Source: Bacteroidales bacterium (lineage in GTDB: Bacteria > Bacteroidota > Bacteroidia > Bacteroidales > Muribaculaceae). Taken from it: a stretch of 46,444 nucleotides of DNA. The position numbers were made by a program, and so were the translations under genes. The notes beneath the pieces were generated by a model. It worked only from the letters and a program-made list of their open reading frames with translations. It made no database searches and had not been told where the DNA came from. Location: positions 1 through 46,444 of the forward strand of contig SFEA01000014.1 in the NCBI GenBank assembly GCA_004557385.1. Reading direction: 5' to 3'. Numbering within the stretch: the stretch's first letter is position 1; each line of letters opens with the position of its first letter. This document shows positions 31,906-41,027 of the stretch, piece after piece.

Positions 31906-33636
31906 ATGCGACAAAGCAACTACGATAAGTGTCCTTCAACTGCAATCCCCGGCAGTCTTGTGATTGGCTGGAACGACATTGCAATTGAGATTATGAAAAA
32001 AATGGGGCAGAAGGGCGTATGCGTGATTGAATGCTATCAAGGCGTGCATATCAGCGAACTTGAGCAAAACATTGGTTGTTTTGGTTTCGACCATGTGATT
32101 TATGCCGACAGCCTGATGAAGCCGGAGCAGGAAATCAGGGAACTCACACAACCATGGGTGACCGACGACCGTATTTTTGGACATCGCGCACCGTTCGCCT
32201 ATGAGCATTTATTTGATGCCGAAAAGGTGGCAGATGCCCGCAAACGCATCGCCCAATGCCAAGGCAGAGTGTTGGTGTATGGTCATGGCGCTTATTATGT
32301 GGCACAACATGCCGATGTGATAGCCTACATTGACATGGCTCGATGGGAGATTCAAATGCGTTCGCGCCGCGGCGAGGTGTGTGGCTTGGGCATCGACAAC
32401 CGCAATGAGGAGGCGAGCCGTCACTACAAACGTGGCTATTTTGTTGACTGGATTGTGTGCGACAAACTGAAGAAGACATTGCTTCCGATAGCCGATTTCT
32501 GGCTCGACACTCACACACCGAATCATCCAAAAATGATTACCGGCGACCAAATGCGTGAGGGATTGGTGAGAACTGCCCACAAGCCTTTCCGCGTGGTGCC
32601 ATTTTTCGACCCGGCTCCATGGGGCGGCCAATGGATGAAGCAAGTGTGCGACCTCGATGCTTCGGTGGCAAACTATGGCTGGTGCTTCGATTGCGTGCCC
32701 GAGGAGAATAGCCTCTATTTGAATGTTGACGGCACATTGTTTGAGATGCCGTCGATTAATGTGGTGTACTATCAAACACGCGCTTTGCTTGGTGCTCCAG
32801 TGGAATCGCGTTTCGGTGAAGATTTCCCTATTCGTTTCGACTTTCTCGACACTATGCAAGGCGGCAACCTAAGCTTGCAAGTGCATCCAACCACGCAATA
32901 CATTCGCGACACTTTTGGCATCTACTATACACAGGACGAAAGCTACTATCTGCTTGATGCCGAACCCGATGCCCATGTCTATTTGGGCTTGAAAACCGGT
33001 GTCGACGGCAAAGCCATGATTGATGCGCTCAACGAGGCGCAAGAAACCGGCGGCGAGTTTGATGTGGAACGCTATGTCAACAAATGGCCGGCAAAGAAGC
33101 ACGACCATTTTCTCATACCCAACGGCACGGTGCATTGCTCGGGAGCAGGCGCTATGGTGCTTGAAATCAGTGCCACTCCAAGCATCTTCACATTCAAATT
33201 GTACGATTGGGGCAGAATGGGTCTTGACGGGCGTCCGCGTCCAATCAATATTGCTCATGGCAGCCATGTGATTCAGTGGGAACGTCAAACCGATTTGATT
33301 AAGAAAGATTTCATCAACGCGATAAAGCCGATAGCCTCGGGCGATGGCTGGCTTGAAGAAAGCACCGGACTGCACGAAAACGAGTTTATTGAAACCCGTC
33401 GCCACTTCTTTAGCGTACCGGTGATGCACGAGGCTGGTAAGGGCGTGAATGTGCTCAACCTTGTTGAAGGCGACGAGGCGGTGGTTGAAAGCCCCGATGG
33501 CTTGTTCGAGCCGTTTGTGGTGCATTATGCCGAGACGTTCATCATCCCGGCATCGGTGGGCCGATACACCATTCGCCCATGTGGAGCCAGCGAAGGCAAG
33601 CGCTGCGGTACAATTAAGGCATACGTTAAATTCTGA
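31906..33636 (+). CDS. Class I mannose-6-phosphate isomerase-like protein with extra N-terminal domain
   Basis: A 576-residue protein. The C-terminal half, from about residue 230, carries class I phosphomannose isomerase features: FDFLDTMQGGNLSLQVHPTTQ (metal-ligand QxH block), YLGLKTG, HDHFLIPNGTVHCSGAGAMVLEIS (cupin Glu/His ligands) and TFKLYDWGR. It probably interconverts mannose-6-P and fructose-6-P or a related sugar phosphate. Residues about 1-225 form a separate alpha/beta domain (SLVIGWNDIAIEIMKKMG; VCVIECYQGVHI; VLVYGHGAYYVA; VIAYIDMARWEIQMRSRRG) with a kinase-like look but no recognisable Walker A motif. Its role is unknown. It is followed after 25 nt by the MFS gene, implying an uptake and isomerisation pair. 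Confidence 0.82.
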   Translation: MRQSNYDKCPSTAIPGSLVIGWNDIAIEIMKKMGQKGVCVIECYQGVHISELEQNIGCFGFDHVIYADSLMKPEQEIRELTQPWVTDDRIFGHRAPFAYEHLFDAEKVADARKRIAQCQGRVLVYGHGAYYVAQHADVIAYIDMARWEIQMRSRRGEVCGLGIDNRNEEASRHYKRGYFVDWIVCDKLKKTLLPIADFWLDTHTPNHPKMITGDQMREGLVRTAHKPFRVVPFFDPAPWGGQWMKQVCDLDASVANYGWCFDCVPEENSLYLNVDGTLFEMPSINVVYYQTRALLGAPVESRFGEDFPIRFDFLDTMQGGNLSLQVHPTTQYIRDTFGIYYTQDESYYLLDAEPDAHVYLGLKTGVDGKAMIDALNEAQETGGEFDVERYVNKWPAKKHDHFLIPNGTVHCSGAGAMVLEISATPSIFTFKLYDWGRMGLDGRPRPINIAHGSHVIQWERQTDLIKKDFINAIKPIASGDGWLEESTGLHENEFIETRRHFFSVPVMHEAGKGVNVLNLVEGDEAVVESPDGLFEPFVVHYAETFIIPASVGRYTIRPCGASEGKRCGTIKAYVKF

Positions 33637-33661
33637 TATTCATTGAAAAAACAAGAAAATT

Positions 33662-34795
33662 ATGAAAAGCAAAATTATCATCCCCATATTATTAGGCTTT
33701 TTTGTCATGGGGTTTGTCGACGTGGTGGGCATCAGCACCAACTATGTGAAGGCTGATTTCAACCTGCCTGACACTATGGCAAACTTGCTGCCGTCGGCAG
33801 TGTTCTTGTGGTTCTTTGTGTTTTCCATTCCCACGGGGCTTTTGATGGCTCGCTGGGGCAAGCGCAAGGTTGTTGCAGCATCAATGTTGGTGACGAGCAT
33901 TGCCATGTTGTTGCCTTTTGTGACGTATAGTTTTGCCACCATGATGCTCACGTTTGCCTTGTTGGGTGTTGGCAACACCATGTTGCAAGTGTCGCTCAAT
34001 CCGCTATGTGTCGGATTGGTTGATAAGAATCGTCAAGCAAGCATACTCACTTGGGGTCAGTTTATAAAAGCCATCTCGTCGTTCTTGGGTCCGATACTTG
34101 CCAGTGCGGCAGCCCTTTACACCGGCGAGTGGATGATGATATTTGCAATATACGCAGCATTCTCAGTTTTGAACCTTGTGTGGATTTGGTTCACCATATC
34201 GCCCGACGAGCCCGGTGCCAAAACGGCAACCTTTGGTAGCACACTCTCCTTATTTTCCGATTCATATATATTTCGTTTGTTTGTTGGCATACTTGCCATA
34301 GTAGGTATTGATGTGGGTTTGAACACTGTAATTCCACGCTTGTTAATTGAAAAAACGGGAATGCCTCTCACTCAGGCAGCCTTGGGCACCAGCCTGTATT
34401 TTGTGGCACGAACAGCAGGTACGTTTGTTGGAGCCATTGTGCTCACCATGCTCAGCCCGCTGAAGATGCTTAGGGTGACTATGGCAGTTGCCATTTTTGC
34501 TGTAGCCGCACTGATGTTCTGCTCGGCACCATGGCTGTTGTGGGTTCTGATTGCCCTGAGTGGAGTGATGTTTGCAAATGTGTTCTCAATTATTTTCTCG
34601 TTTGCTCTGCAACACAAGCCGGATAGCGAAGGCTCGATTTCGGCACTGATGATAATGGGCGTGTCGGGCGGCGCGTTGGTTCCACCGGTGATGGCGTTCG
34701 TTGCCGACGCGTGGTCGCAAAGTCTCAGCCTGGTTGTGCTGGCAGTTGCCACGTTATATCTGCTGTTAGGCATCTCGCAGCCCAAAAATGCCTGA
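33662..34795 (+). CDS. MFS sugar transporter (FucP-like)
   Basis: A 377-residue inner-membrane permease with about 12 helices. The start MKSKIIIPILLGFFVMGFVDVVGISTNYVKADFNL and the loop GLLMARWGKRKVV (the MFS motif A region between helices 2 and 3) resemble the FHS/FucP group of sugar-proton symporters. It lies 25 nt after the isomerase-like gene, so they are probably co-transcribed. The substrate is likely a hexose whose phosphate the isomerase handles, perhaps mannose; this rests on context only. No terminator with a T tract was found right after it. Confidence 0.88.
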   Translation: MKSKIIIPILLGFFVMGFVDVVGISTNYVKADFNLPDTMANLLPSAVFLWFFVFSIPTGLLMARWGKRKVVAASMLVTSIAMLLPFVTYSFATMMLTFALLGVGNTMLQVSLNPLCVGLVDKNRQASILTWGQFIKAISSFLGPILASAAALYTGEWMMIFAIYAAFSVLNLVWIWFTISPDEPGAKTATFGSTLSLFSDSYIFRLFVGILAIVGIDVGLNTVIPRLLIEKTGMPLTQAALGTSLYFVARTAGTFVGAIVLTMLSPLKMLRVTMAVAIFAVAALMFCSAPWLLWVLIALSGVMFANVFSIIFSFALQHKPDSEGSISALMIMGVSGGALVPPVMAFVADAWSQSLSLVVLAVATLYLLLGISQPKNA

Positions 34796-34876
34796 AAAAG
34801 TGTTTGATTGCGCTGCAAATCGCAACGCATGATGCACAAAAAGGCGAAGATATTTTGCTGAATGAGAAAAAATTGC

Positions 34877-34884
34877 TAATTTTG
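34877..34884 (+). promoter_or_regulatory. Promoter -7 box for rplS
   Basis: TAATTTTG, 95 nt before the rplS start. Confidence 0.6.
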
Positions 34885-34971
34885 CACCGCTTTTGTAACC
34901 TCTGACGAGAAGAAGTGTGGCTCGTGAATGTTGCAGGAGGATAAAGAAAACAAATAAACAAATTTTACAAG

Positions 34972-35334
34972 ATGGATTTAATTAAAGTTGCTGAAGAAGC
35001 ATTTGCAACAGGCAAGGAATTCCCTGCATTCCAACCAGGTGACACTATCACTGTTGACTATCGTATCAAGGAAGGTAACAAGGAACGTATTCAGCAGTAC
35101 AAGGGTGTGGTTATCCGCATCTCGGGCGAAGGCAAGAAAAAGCGTTTCACTGTTCGCAAGATGAGTGAAAACATTGGTGTTGAACGTATCTTCCCAATCG
35201 AATCGCCGTTTATCGACAATATCACTATCAACAAGTATGGTAGAGTTCGTCGCGCTAAGTTGTACTACTTGCGTGCTCTCACCGGCAAGAAGGCTCGCAT
35301 CAAGGAGCGCCGTGTTGTGAACAAGGAAGCATAA
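34972..35334 (+). CDS. rplS: 50S ribosomal protein L19
   Basis: A 120-residue ribosomal protein located at the 30S-50S interface. Motifs are FQPGDTITVDYRIKEGNKERIQQYKGVVI, then KKRFTVRKMSENIGVERIFPIESPFID and the basic KYGRVRRAKLYYLRALTGKKARIKERR tail. Length is normal. The gene is transcribed alone (no trmD or rimM neighbours here) with a long leader of about 90 nt and a clear terminator, a setting in which ribosomal-protein feedback could act (inference). Confidence 0.97.
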   Translation: MDLIKVAEEAFATGKEFPAFQPGDTITVDYRIKEGNKERIQQYKGVVIRISGEGKKKRFTVRKMSENIGVERIFPIESPFIDNITINKYGRVRRAKLYYLRALTGKKARIKERRVVNKEA

Positions 35335-35374
35335 TCAGTTCAGCTGGATACTGTTTCTTTGACAGAAAGATAAC

Positions 35375-35413
35375 AAAAGCCATAATCCTGAATGAGGGAT
35401 TGTGGCTTTTTAA
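35375..35413 (+). terminator. Terminator of rplS
   Basis: A 12-bp stem, AAGCCATAATCC pairing with GGATTGTGGCTT, followed by a T tract. Confidence 0.82.
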
Positions 35414-35475
35414 ATATCAGCATTTTGCTGAAAATATTGCACACACCGAGCAACTGAAAATTGCAAAAATAGTGT

Positions 35476-35483
35476 TATCTTTG
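35476..35483 (+). promoter_or_regulatory. Promoter -7 box for gpmI
   Basis: TATCTTTG, 71 nt before the start codon. Confidence 0.65.
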
Positions 35484-35546
35484 CAACAGAATCTGCAAAT
35501 GAACAAAATTCAAACAAATTAATATTAAAAACAAGTATTTTTAGCA

Positions 35547-37064
35547 ATGGGAAAGAAAGCATTATTGTTGATTCTCGATGGTTGGGGAATTGGCAACCAC
35601 ACAAAAGCTGACGCTATTTCATCAACTCCAACACCCTATTGGGATAGTTTGATTGCTAATTATCCAAACTCGCAGTTGCAAGCCAGTGGCGAAAATGTTG
35701 GTTTGCCTGACGGACAAATGGGTAACTCGGAGGTGGGACACCAAAATATTGGTGCCGGCCGCATTCTTTATCAAGACCTTGTGAAGATTAACAAATCGAT
35801 AAAGGAAGGAACTATATACAACAATCCTGAGGTGAAGAGCGCATTCTCTTATGCCAAGGAAAACGGCAAGAACATTCACTTCATGGGCTTGACTTCGACT
35901 GGTGGTGTGCACTCGTCGCTTAACCACATCTTTGCACTTTGCGACATTGCCAAGAGCTACGAACTCGAAAACGTGTTTATCCACTGCTTTATGGATGGTC
36001 GCGACACCGACCCTCAGAGCGGCAAGGGCTATGTGGCTGAAGTTGAAAAGCACTGCGCCGAAAGCACCGGCAAGGTGGTGTCGGTTGTGGGTCGCTACTA
36101 TGCAATGGACCGCGACAAGAACTGGGACCGCATCAAGCTCGCTTACGACCTGCTGGTTAGCGGCAAGGGCGAACAAGCCACATCGATGACCGATGCCATT
36201 CAGGCAAGTTACGATGCAGGTGTTACTGACGAATTTATCAAGCCAATCAATAATAGCACCGTAGATGGCACCATTAAGGAAGGCGATGTGGTGATTTTCT
36301 TCAACTATCGCCCCGACCGTGCTAAGGAAATCACTATTGCGTTCACTCAGCAAGACATGCCGGAACACGGCTTGATGCGCATCAAGGATTTGCAATACTA
36401 TTGCATGACGCCTTACGACTCGTCGTTCACTGGCATTCACGTGCTTTTCCGCAAGGACAACGTGAACAACACACTCGGCGAATACCTCAGCGCGCTTGGC
36501 AAGAAGCAGCTGCACATTGCCGAGACCGAAAAATATGCCCACGTTACATTCTTCTTCAATGGTGGTCGCGAGAATCCTTACGAAGGCGAGGACCGCATTC
36601 TGGTGCCTTCGCCTAAGGTTGCAACCTACGACCTCAAGCCCGAAATGAGCGCTTACGAGGTTAAGGATAAGCTGGTTGAAGCCATCAACACACAGAAGTA
36701 TGATTTCATTGTGGTTAACTACGCTAACGGCGATATGGTTGGTCACACCGGTGTTTACGAAGCCATCGAAAAGGCTTGTGTTGCCATCGACAACTGCGTG
36801 AAGGACACTGTTGAGGCTTGCAAGGCTAACGATTACGAGGTGATTATCATTGCCGACCACGGTAATGCCGACAATGCCATCAACCCTGACGGCACTCCAA
36901 ACACTGCTCACTCGCTCAACCCGGTTCCGTTTGTATATGTAACTGCAAACAAGGATGCTAAGGTGAAGGACGGCGTGCTTGCCGACGTGGCTCCATCAAT
37001 CCTCAAGATAATGGATTTGCCACAGCCTGAAGAAATGACAGGCAACAATCTGATTGAAGCATAA
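35547..37064 (+). CDS. gpmI: 2,3-bisphosphoglycerate-independent phosphoglycerate mutase
   Basis: A 505-residue manganese-dependent glycolytic enzyme interconverting 3- and 2-phosphoglycerate. It belongs to the alkaline phosphatase superfamily. LLLILDGWGIG holds metal ligand Asp11, and GQMGNSEVGHQNIGAG holds the phosphoserine Ser61. FMDGRDTDP, FNYRPDRAKE, VNYANGDMVGHTG and IIADHGNADN carry the remaining ligands. Length is standard. It has its own promoter and a weak terminator hairpin. Confidence 0.97.
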   Translation: MGKKALLLILDGWGIGNHTKADAISSTPTPYWDSLIANYPNSQLQASGENVGLPDGQMGNSEVGHQNIGAGRILYQDLVKINKSIKEGTIYNNPEVKSAFSYAKENGKNIHFMGLTSTGGVHSSLNHIFALCDIAKSYELENVFIHCFMDGRDTDPQSGKGYVAEVEKHCAESTGKVVSVVGRYYAMDRDKNWDRIKLAYDLLVSGKGEQATSMTDAIQASYDAGVTDEFIKPINNSTVDGTIKEGDVVIFFNYRPDRAKEITIAFTQQDMPEHGLMRIKDLQYYCMTPYDSSFTGIHVLFRKDNVNNTLGEYLSALGKKQLHIAETEKYAHVTFFFNGGRENPYEGEDRILVPSPKVATYDLKPEMSAYEVKDKLVEAINTQKYDFIVVNYANGDMVGHTGVYEAIEKACVAIDNCVKDTVEACKANDYEVIIIADHGNADNAINPDGTPNTAHSLNPVPFVYVTANKDAKVKDGVLADVAPSILKIMDLPQPEEMTGNNLIEA

Positions 37065-37089
37065 GCATTAACAACGCTATAATACAATG

Positions 37090-37119
37090 GGCTCGGGAGT
37101 TATTGCTTCCGGGCCTAAT
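37090..37119 (+). terminator. Probable terminator of gpmI
   Basis: A 10-bp stem (GGCTCGGGAG/CTTCCGGGCC with two G-T pairs) followed by TAATTTGTT, a poor T tract. Confidence 0.55.
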
Positions 37120-37138
37120 TTGTTCTAAATAATAAGTT

Positions 37139-37984
37139 ATGAAAACATTGATTGCTTGTTGCGGCATCGATTGTGAGAACTGCGATGCGCGCATAGCCAC
37201 AGCTACCGGCAACGAAGCCCTGCGCATAGCCACGGCGCGCAAATGGACTGCAATGAACGGCATTGAAATCAAGCCGGAGTATTTGCATTGCATGGGGTGC
37301 CGCACCGAGGGTGTGAAAACCTATTATTGCACCGATATGTGCCAGATTAGGGCGTGTGCTGCCAGACGAGGCTATGCTACTTGTGGCGAATGTGCCGAGG
37401 TGATGACGTGCCCCACGGTGGAGCCGATTCTGAAACATCAGCCCGATGCCATCGACAATTTGTTGTCATTCGGTTCTAAGAGGCTGCTGCTTCGCCCGTG
37501 GCATGAAAGCGATGCCGAGATTCTGTATTATTACGCCATGGACGAGGAGGTTGGACCTCGTGCCGGATGGGCGCCGCATCAGTCGGTTGACGAAAGCCGC
37601 GATGTTATTAATAATGTGTTTCATAATGCCACTACATGGGCAATTGTGCTTCGCGAGACAGACAAGGTGGTGGGCGCAATTGGCTATGGACCGTCGTGCG
37701 ACTGCGACCTGCCGGCACGCCCCGACGAACCGACGGTGGGCTATTGGGTAGGCAAAGAATATTGGAATCAAGGAATATGCACCGAGGCGCTTGCGCTGCT
37801 GATTGACCGCGTCGTTAACCACACAGGCATTAAATCGCTGGTTAGTGGACACTATGTCGACAATCCAGCCTCGGGACGTGTGATGGAAAAGTGCGGATTT
37901 GTGGCAACCGGCGAGTGCTGCACGTCGCCGTCGCTTTATGGCGATTCAAACCGCGTTATAAGGGTGCTTCGTTGGGAAAGATGA
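37139..37984 (+). CDS. DUF3795-GNAT acetyltransferase fusion
   Basis: A 281-residue two-domain protein. Residues about 1-105 form a cysteine-rich DUF3795 domain: ACCGIDCENCDAR at the start, then LHCMGCRTEG, YYCTDMCQIRACAARRG and YATCGECAEVMTCP, suggesting a metal or Fe-S site (inference). Residues about 112-281 form a GNAT N-acetyltransferase of the RimJ/RimL type: KRLLLRPWHESDAEIL, then VGYWVGKEYWNQGICTEALALL (acetyl-CoA pyrophosphate loop) and VDNPASGRVMEKCGFVATG. No linker loss or frameshift is visible. The substrate is unknown; the fusion suggests the Cys-rich domain selects it or senses redox state. Confidence 0.85.
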   Translation: MKTLIACCGIDCENCDARIATATGNEALRIATARKWTAMNGIEIKPEYLHCMGCRTEGVKTYYCTDMCQIRACAARRGYATCGECAEVMTCPTVEPILKHQPDAIDNLLSFGSKRLLLRPWHESDAEILYYYAMDEEVGPRAGWAPHQSVDESRDVINNVFHNATTWAIVLRETDKVVGAIGYGPSCDCDLPARPDEPTVGYWVGKEYWNQGICTEALALLIDRVVNHTGIKSLVSGHYVDNPASGRVMEKCGFVATGECCTSPSLYGDSNRVIRVLRWER

Positions 37985-38037
37985 AGAATTTGTTGTCATG
38001 AAGATGCCTTAATATTTTTGTTGTCATTGTTTTTTGT

Positions 38038-38045
38038 TAATTTTG
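38038..38045 (+). promoter_or_regulatory. Promoter -7 box for the GH89 gene
   Basis: TAATTTTG, 90 nt before the start codon. A second candidate, TATTTTTG, is at 38013-38020. Confidence 0.55.
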
Positions 38046-38127
38046 TGGTGAACCTTATGGCAAAACCACAGCAATTTGCCTGAAATGGCTTGGCAACAGA
38101 AAATATTAATGACTAAATATTAACCCT

Positions 38128-40326
38128 ATGAAACGCATCTTTTTCACATTTATCGTTATCGCGACGATGGCCATGTCGGCTATTGCGTCGCCCGAGAAGT
38201 CGGCTGCTGATTTGTGCCGCCGAGTGCTTGGCGAGAAATCTAAGATTTTCCGATTTGAGCAACTGAAGGACTCGCTTGACGTAGACCGCTACTCGGTGGA
38301 GAGTAGTAAAGGCAAGATTCTGATTAAAGGAAACAGTGCCAACTCGATGGCTGTGGGGTTGAACCAGTACCTTGTGAAGCTGTGCCACACAAGCGTGTCG
38401 TGGTGGGCAAACGACGATGTGGTGCTGCCGCAAACCATGCCTTTGCCGCAAGAAAAAATGCAGGGCAGGGCGGTGTGCAAAAGCCGGTTCTTCTTGAACT
38501 ACTGCACATTCGGCTACACCATGCCATATTGGAAGTGGAACGATTGGGAACGCATGATTGACTGGATGGCTCTCAATGGCATCAACATGCCGCTTGCCAT
38601 CACCGGACAAGAAACCATTTGGCTGAAAGTGTGGAAGAAAATCGGTTTGGATGAAAAGGATATAAAGAGCTATTTCACCGGACCGGCACACTTGGCTTGG
38701 CACCGCATGTCGAATATCGACGCTTTTCAAGGCCCTCTGCCCGACACCTGGCTTCGCGACCAGGAATTGTTGCAGAAAAAGATTCTGGCTCGAGAGCGTG
38801 AATTGACCATGAAGCCCATCTTGCCGGGTTTCGCAGGACACGTGCCCGGAAAGTTGCGTGATTTATATCCCGATGCAAAAATCACTATGCTCTCGGATTG
38901 GTGCGGATTCGAGGACCGCTGCCGCAGCTTCTTCCTCGACCCCGAAGACCCTCTATATGCCGAAATACAAAAAATGTTTATTGATGAACAAACCAAGGCA
39001 TACGGCACCGACCATATCTATGGCATCGACCCGTTCAACGAACTCGATTCGCCCGACTGGAGCGAAAGCTATTTGGCAAAGGTGTCGAGCATGATTTATA
39101 AGACTCTCGAAAGTGCCGACCCGAAGGCGGAGTGGTTGCAAATGACGTGGACATTCTACAACGACCGCGACCGTTGGACCAAGCCTCGCATCAAGGCATT
39201 CCTCGATGCTGTGCCAAAGGATAAACTAATTAACCTCGACTATTATTGCGATTATAAGGAACTGTGGCAAGGACTTGACCGTTATTTTGGCGGCAGATTC
39301 ATCTGGTGCTATCTTGGCAATTTTGGCGGCAACTGCATGACCGAAGGCGACTTGGCTGGTGCCGAAAAGAAACTTAACCATGTTTTTGCCGAAGGCGGCA
39401 AAAACTTCGATGGCGTGGGTGCTACGCTTGAGGCTTTCGACACCAATGAGCAGATGTATGAATATGTGTTCCAGAAGGTGTGGAACCGCGACCTCACGGG
39501 CAAGCAATGGTTTGAATTGTGGGCTGAAACGCGTGGCGGCATGCAGGACGAACACATAAAGAAGGCGTGGGAGATACTTGGCGAAAAGGTGTATGTACGT
39601 GCTGCCGGCGTTGGCAAGGCTGTGCTCATCAATGCCCGCCCGGCGTTGGAGAAACAGGGCGGACGCTACACCAGCCCTATTATCCACTATCCTGAAATTG
39701 AGGTGTGGAATGCGTGGAACGAATTCCTTCAGGCTAAAGATGTCGACAGCGACGGTTACCGCTACGATGTGGTGAACATAGGCCGACAAGCGTTGGGCAA
39801 TTTGTTCTTCCACTATCGCAAGCAATTCACACTGTGCTACACCATTGGCGACAAGGCTCAGGCGCGTGTTTGGGCAAAGCGCATGGATGAGCTGATTGCC
39901 GATTATAACCGCCTGCTCTCGTGCGAAAAACATTTGTCGATGGGCGCTTGGATTGAACAGGCGCGTGCTATGGGATACGACGATGCCGAGAAGGACTACT
40001 ACGAACTGAATGCACGCACTTTGCTCACCACTTGGGGGAACAAGGGCGGCATACTCAACGATTATGCCAATCGCGGCTGGAGCGGACTCACCGACACCTA
40101 TTATCGGGTGCGTTGGCAGCGCTTCACCGATGCGGTGCTCGATGCCATGGAGCGTGGCGTGCCATTTTCGCAAGAAGCCGATCGCGACCACATCACCGAG
40201 TTTGAATATCAATGGACTTTGCGCAAAGATAAATTGCCCATTGTGTCGGGCGAAGATGCTGTTGCTGTTGCACGCGAGCTGGCAAAGAAATATGCCGTAA
40301 TGTCGAAAATGTGCACTCTCAAGTGA
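38128..40326 (+). CDS. Secreted GH89 alpha-N-acetylglucosaminidase
   Basis: A 732-residue homologue of human NAGLU, an exo-enzyme removing terminal alpha-linked GlcNAc. It has a signal peptide (MKRIFFTFIVIATMAMSAIA). An N-terminal NAGLU-N domain reaches about residue 110. The TIM barrel starts RFFLNYCTFGYTMPYWKWNDWERMIDWMALNG-like, with MPLAITGQE. The catalytic glutamates are expected at E305 in GIDPFNELDSP and E435 in GVGATLEAFDTN. An all-helical C-terminal domain begins near 470. Bacterial GH89 acts on GlcNAc-alpha-1,4-Gal caps of gastric mucin or on heparan-type chains (knowledge of the family). It is monocistronic; no SusCD pair is adjacent. Confidence 0.95.
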   Translation: MKRIFFTFIVIATMAMSAIASPEKSAADLCRRVLGEKSKIFRFEQLKDSLDVDRYSVESSKGKILIKGNSANSMAVGLNQYLVKLCHTSVSWWANDDVVLPQTMPLPQEKMQGRAVCKSRFFLNYCTFGYTMPYWKWNDWERMIDWMALNGINMPLAITGQETIWLKVWKKIGLDEKDIKSYFTGPAHLAWHRMSNIDAFQGPLPDTWLRDQELLQKKILARERELTMKPILPGFAGHVPGKLRDLYPDAKITMLSDWCGFEDRCRSFFLDPEDPLYAEIQKMFIDEQTKAYGTDHIYGIDPFNELDSPDWSESYLAKVSSMIYKTLESADPKAEWLQMTWTFYNDRDRWTKPRIKAFLDAVPKDKLINLDYYCDYKELWQGLDRYFGGRFIWCYLGNFGGNCMTEGDLAGAEKKLNHVFAEGGKNFDGVGATLEAFDTNEQMYEYVFQKVWNRDLTGKQWFELWAETRGGMQDEHIKKAWEILGEKVYVRAAGVGKAVLINARPALEKQGGRYTSPIIHYPEIEVWNAWNEFLQAKDVDSDGYRYDVVNIGRQALGNLFFHYRKQFTLCYTIGDKAQARVWAKRMDELIADYNRLLSCEKHLSMGAWIEQARAMGYDDAEKDYYELNARTLLTTWGNKGGILNDYANRGWSGLTDTYYRVRWQRFTDAVLDAMERGVPFSQEADRDHITEFEYQWTLRKDKLPIVSGEDAVAVARELAKKYAVMSKMCTLK

Positions 40327-40350
40327 GAAAATGGCAAAAAAATGTTAATA

Positions 40351-40391
40351 ATTCCCTCCTAAATGAACTTTTGGGAGGGAATGTTCTTTCT
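40351..40391 (+). terminator. Terminator of the GH89 gene
   Basis: ATTCCCTCC pairs with GGAGGGAAT across a loop that can extend the stem. It is followed by a T-rich tract. Confidence 0.7.
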
Positions 40392-40419
40392 GTATATAAG
40401 AAGATGTTGAATTAATTTG

Positions 40420-40427
40420 TATTTTTG
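40420..40427 (+). promoter_or_regulatory. Promoter -7 box for the 140-residue orphan
   Basis: TATTTTTG, 38 nt before the start codon. Confidence 0.55.
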
Positions 40428-40457
40428 TATCCCTATTCCAAGAATATTTGTTGAGGG

Positions 40458-40880
40458 ATGATAAGACGCCGAAACATATTGCTGTTTATGATGGTGATGC
40501 TGTACGCAAACTGCATCACGGCTTTGGCATGCAATGATGTTCGCAATTCTATCCCAATCGAAGATTCGTGTTATGGCATCTTGGAGGGCGATGATGATAA
40601 TTCGGCAAACATCGATGAAATGTTCGCTTATGCCCAAAACGATGCCGAGTTGATTGACTGTGGACAGCCAATGCGAGTGTGCAGTTCTCGTCCGGTGAGA
40701 TTGCTTTCGAGCCGTGTTGGAGGCAGCAGGACATCGTTGGTCGTTAGTGGCTGTGAACCTCATAGCCGATTGTTAAAATGCAATTTCGGTGGAGTGCAGT
40801 ATCGTTCTGCGTCGATGCCGCTTTCTTTGCGTTTCTATGCCAGTGAAAGAGTAGTGGCATTGAGGCGCATATTATGTTAG
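40458..40880 (+). CDS. Hypothetical secreted protein, 140 residues
   Basis: Not recognised. MIRRRNILLFMMVMLYANCITALA is a plausible signal peptide. The mature part begins with an acidic stretch (EGDDDNSANIDEMF), then a Cys/Ser/Arg-rich region with CSSRPVRLLSSRVGGSRTSL, and ends in a Cys (RRILC). Five Cys lie in the mature part, which could form disulphides. Transcription is supported by a -7 box 38 nt upstream and a terminator closing the previous unit. About 150 nt separate it from the next gene, with nothing recognisable between. Confidence 0.65.
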   Translation: MIRRRNILLFMMVMLYANCITALACNDVRNSIPIEDSCYGILEGDDDNSANIDEMFAYAQNDAELIDCGQPMRVCSSRPVRLLSSRVGGSRTSLVVSGCEPHSRLLKCNFGGVQYRSASMPLSLRFYASERVVALRRILC

Positions 40881-41027
40881 TGTAGTGTTTTTTGCGTGTT
40901 TTGCCAATCGTGAAACACATTTCCGAATCAGATTTTCTTATAAAACCATTTTGGCTGATGTGGCTTGATTGCAGTTAATCGAGCCGAATGAGCCGTTATC
41001 ACTAACATAAACATACAAATTATAATC

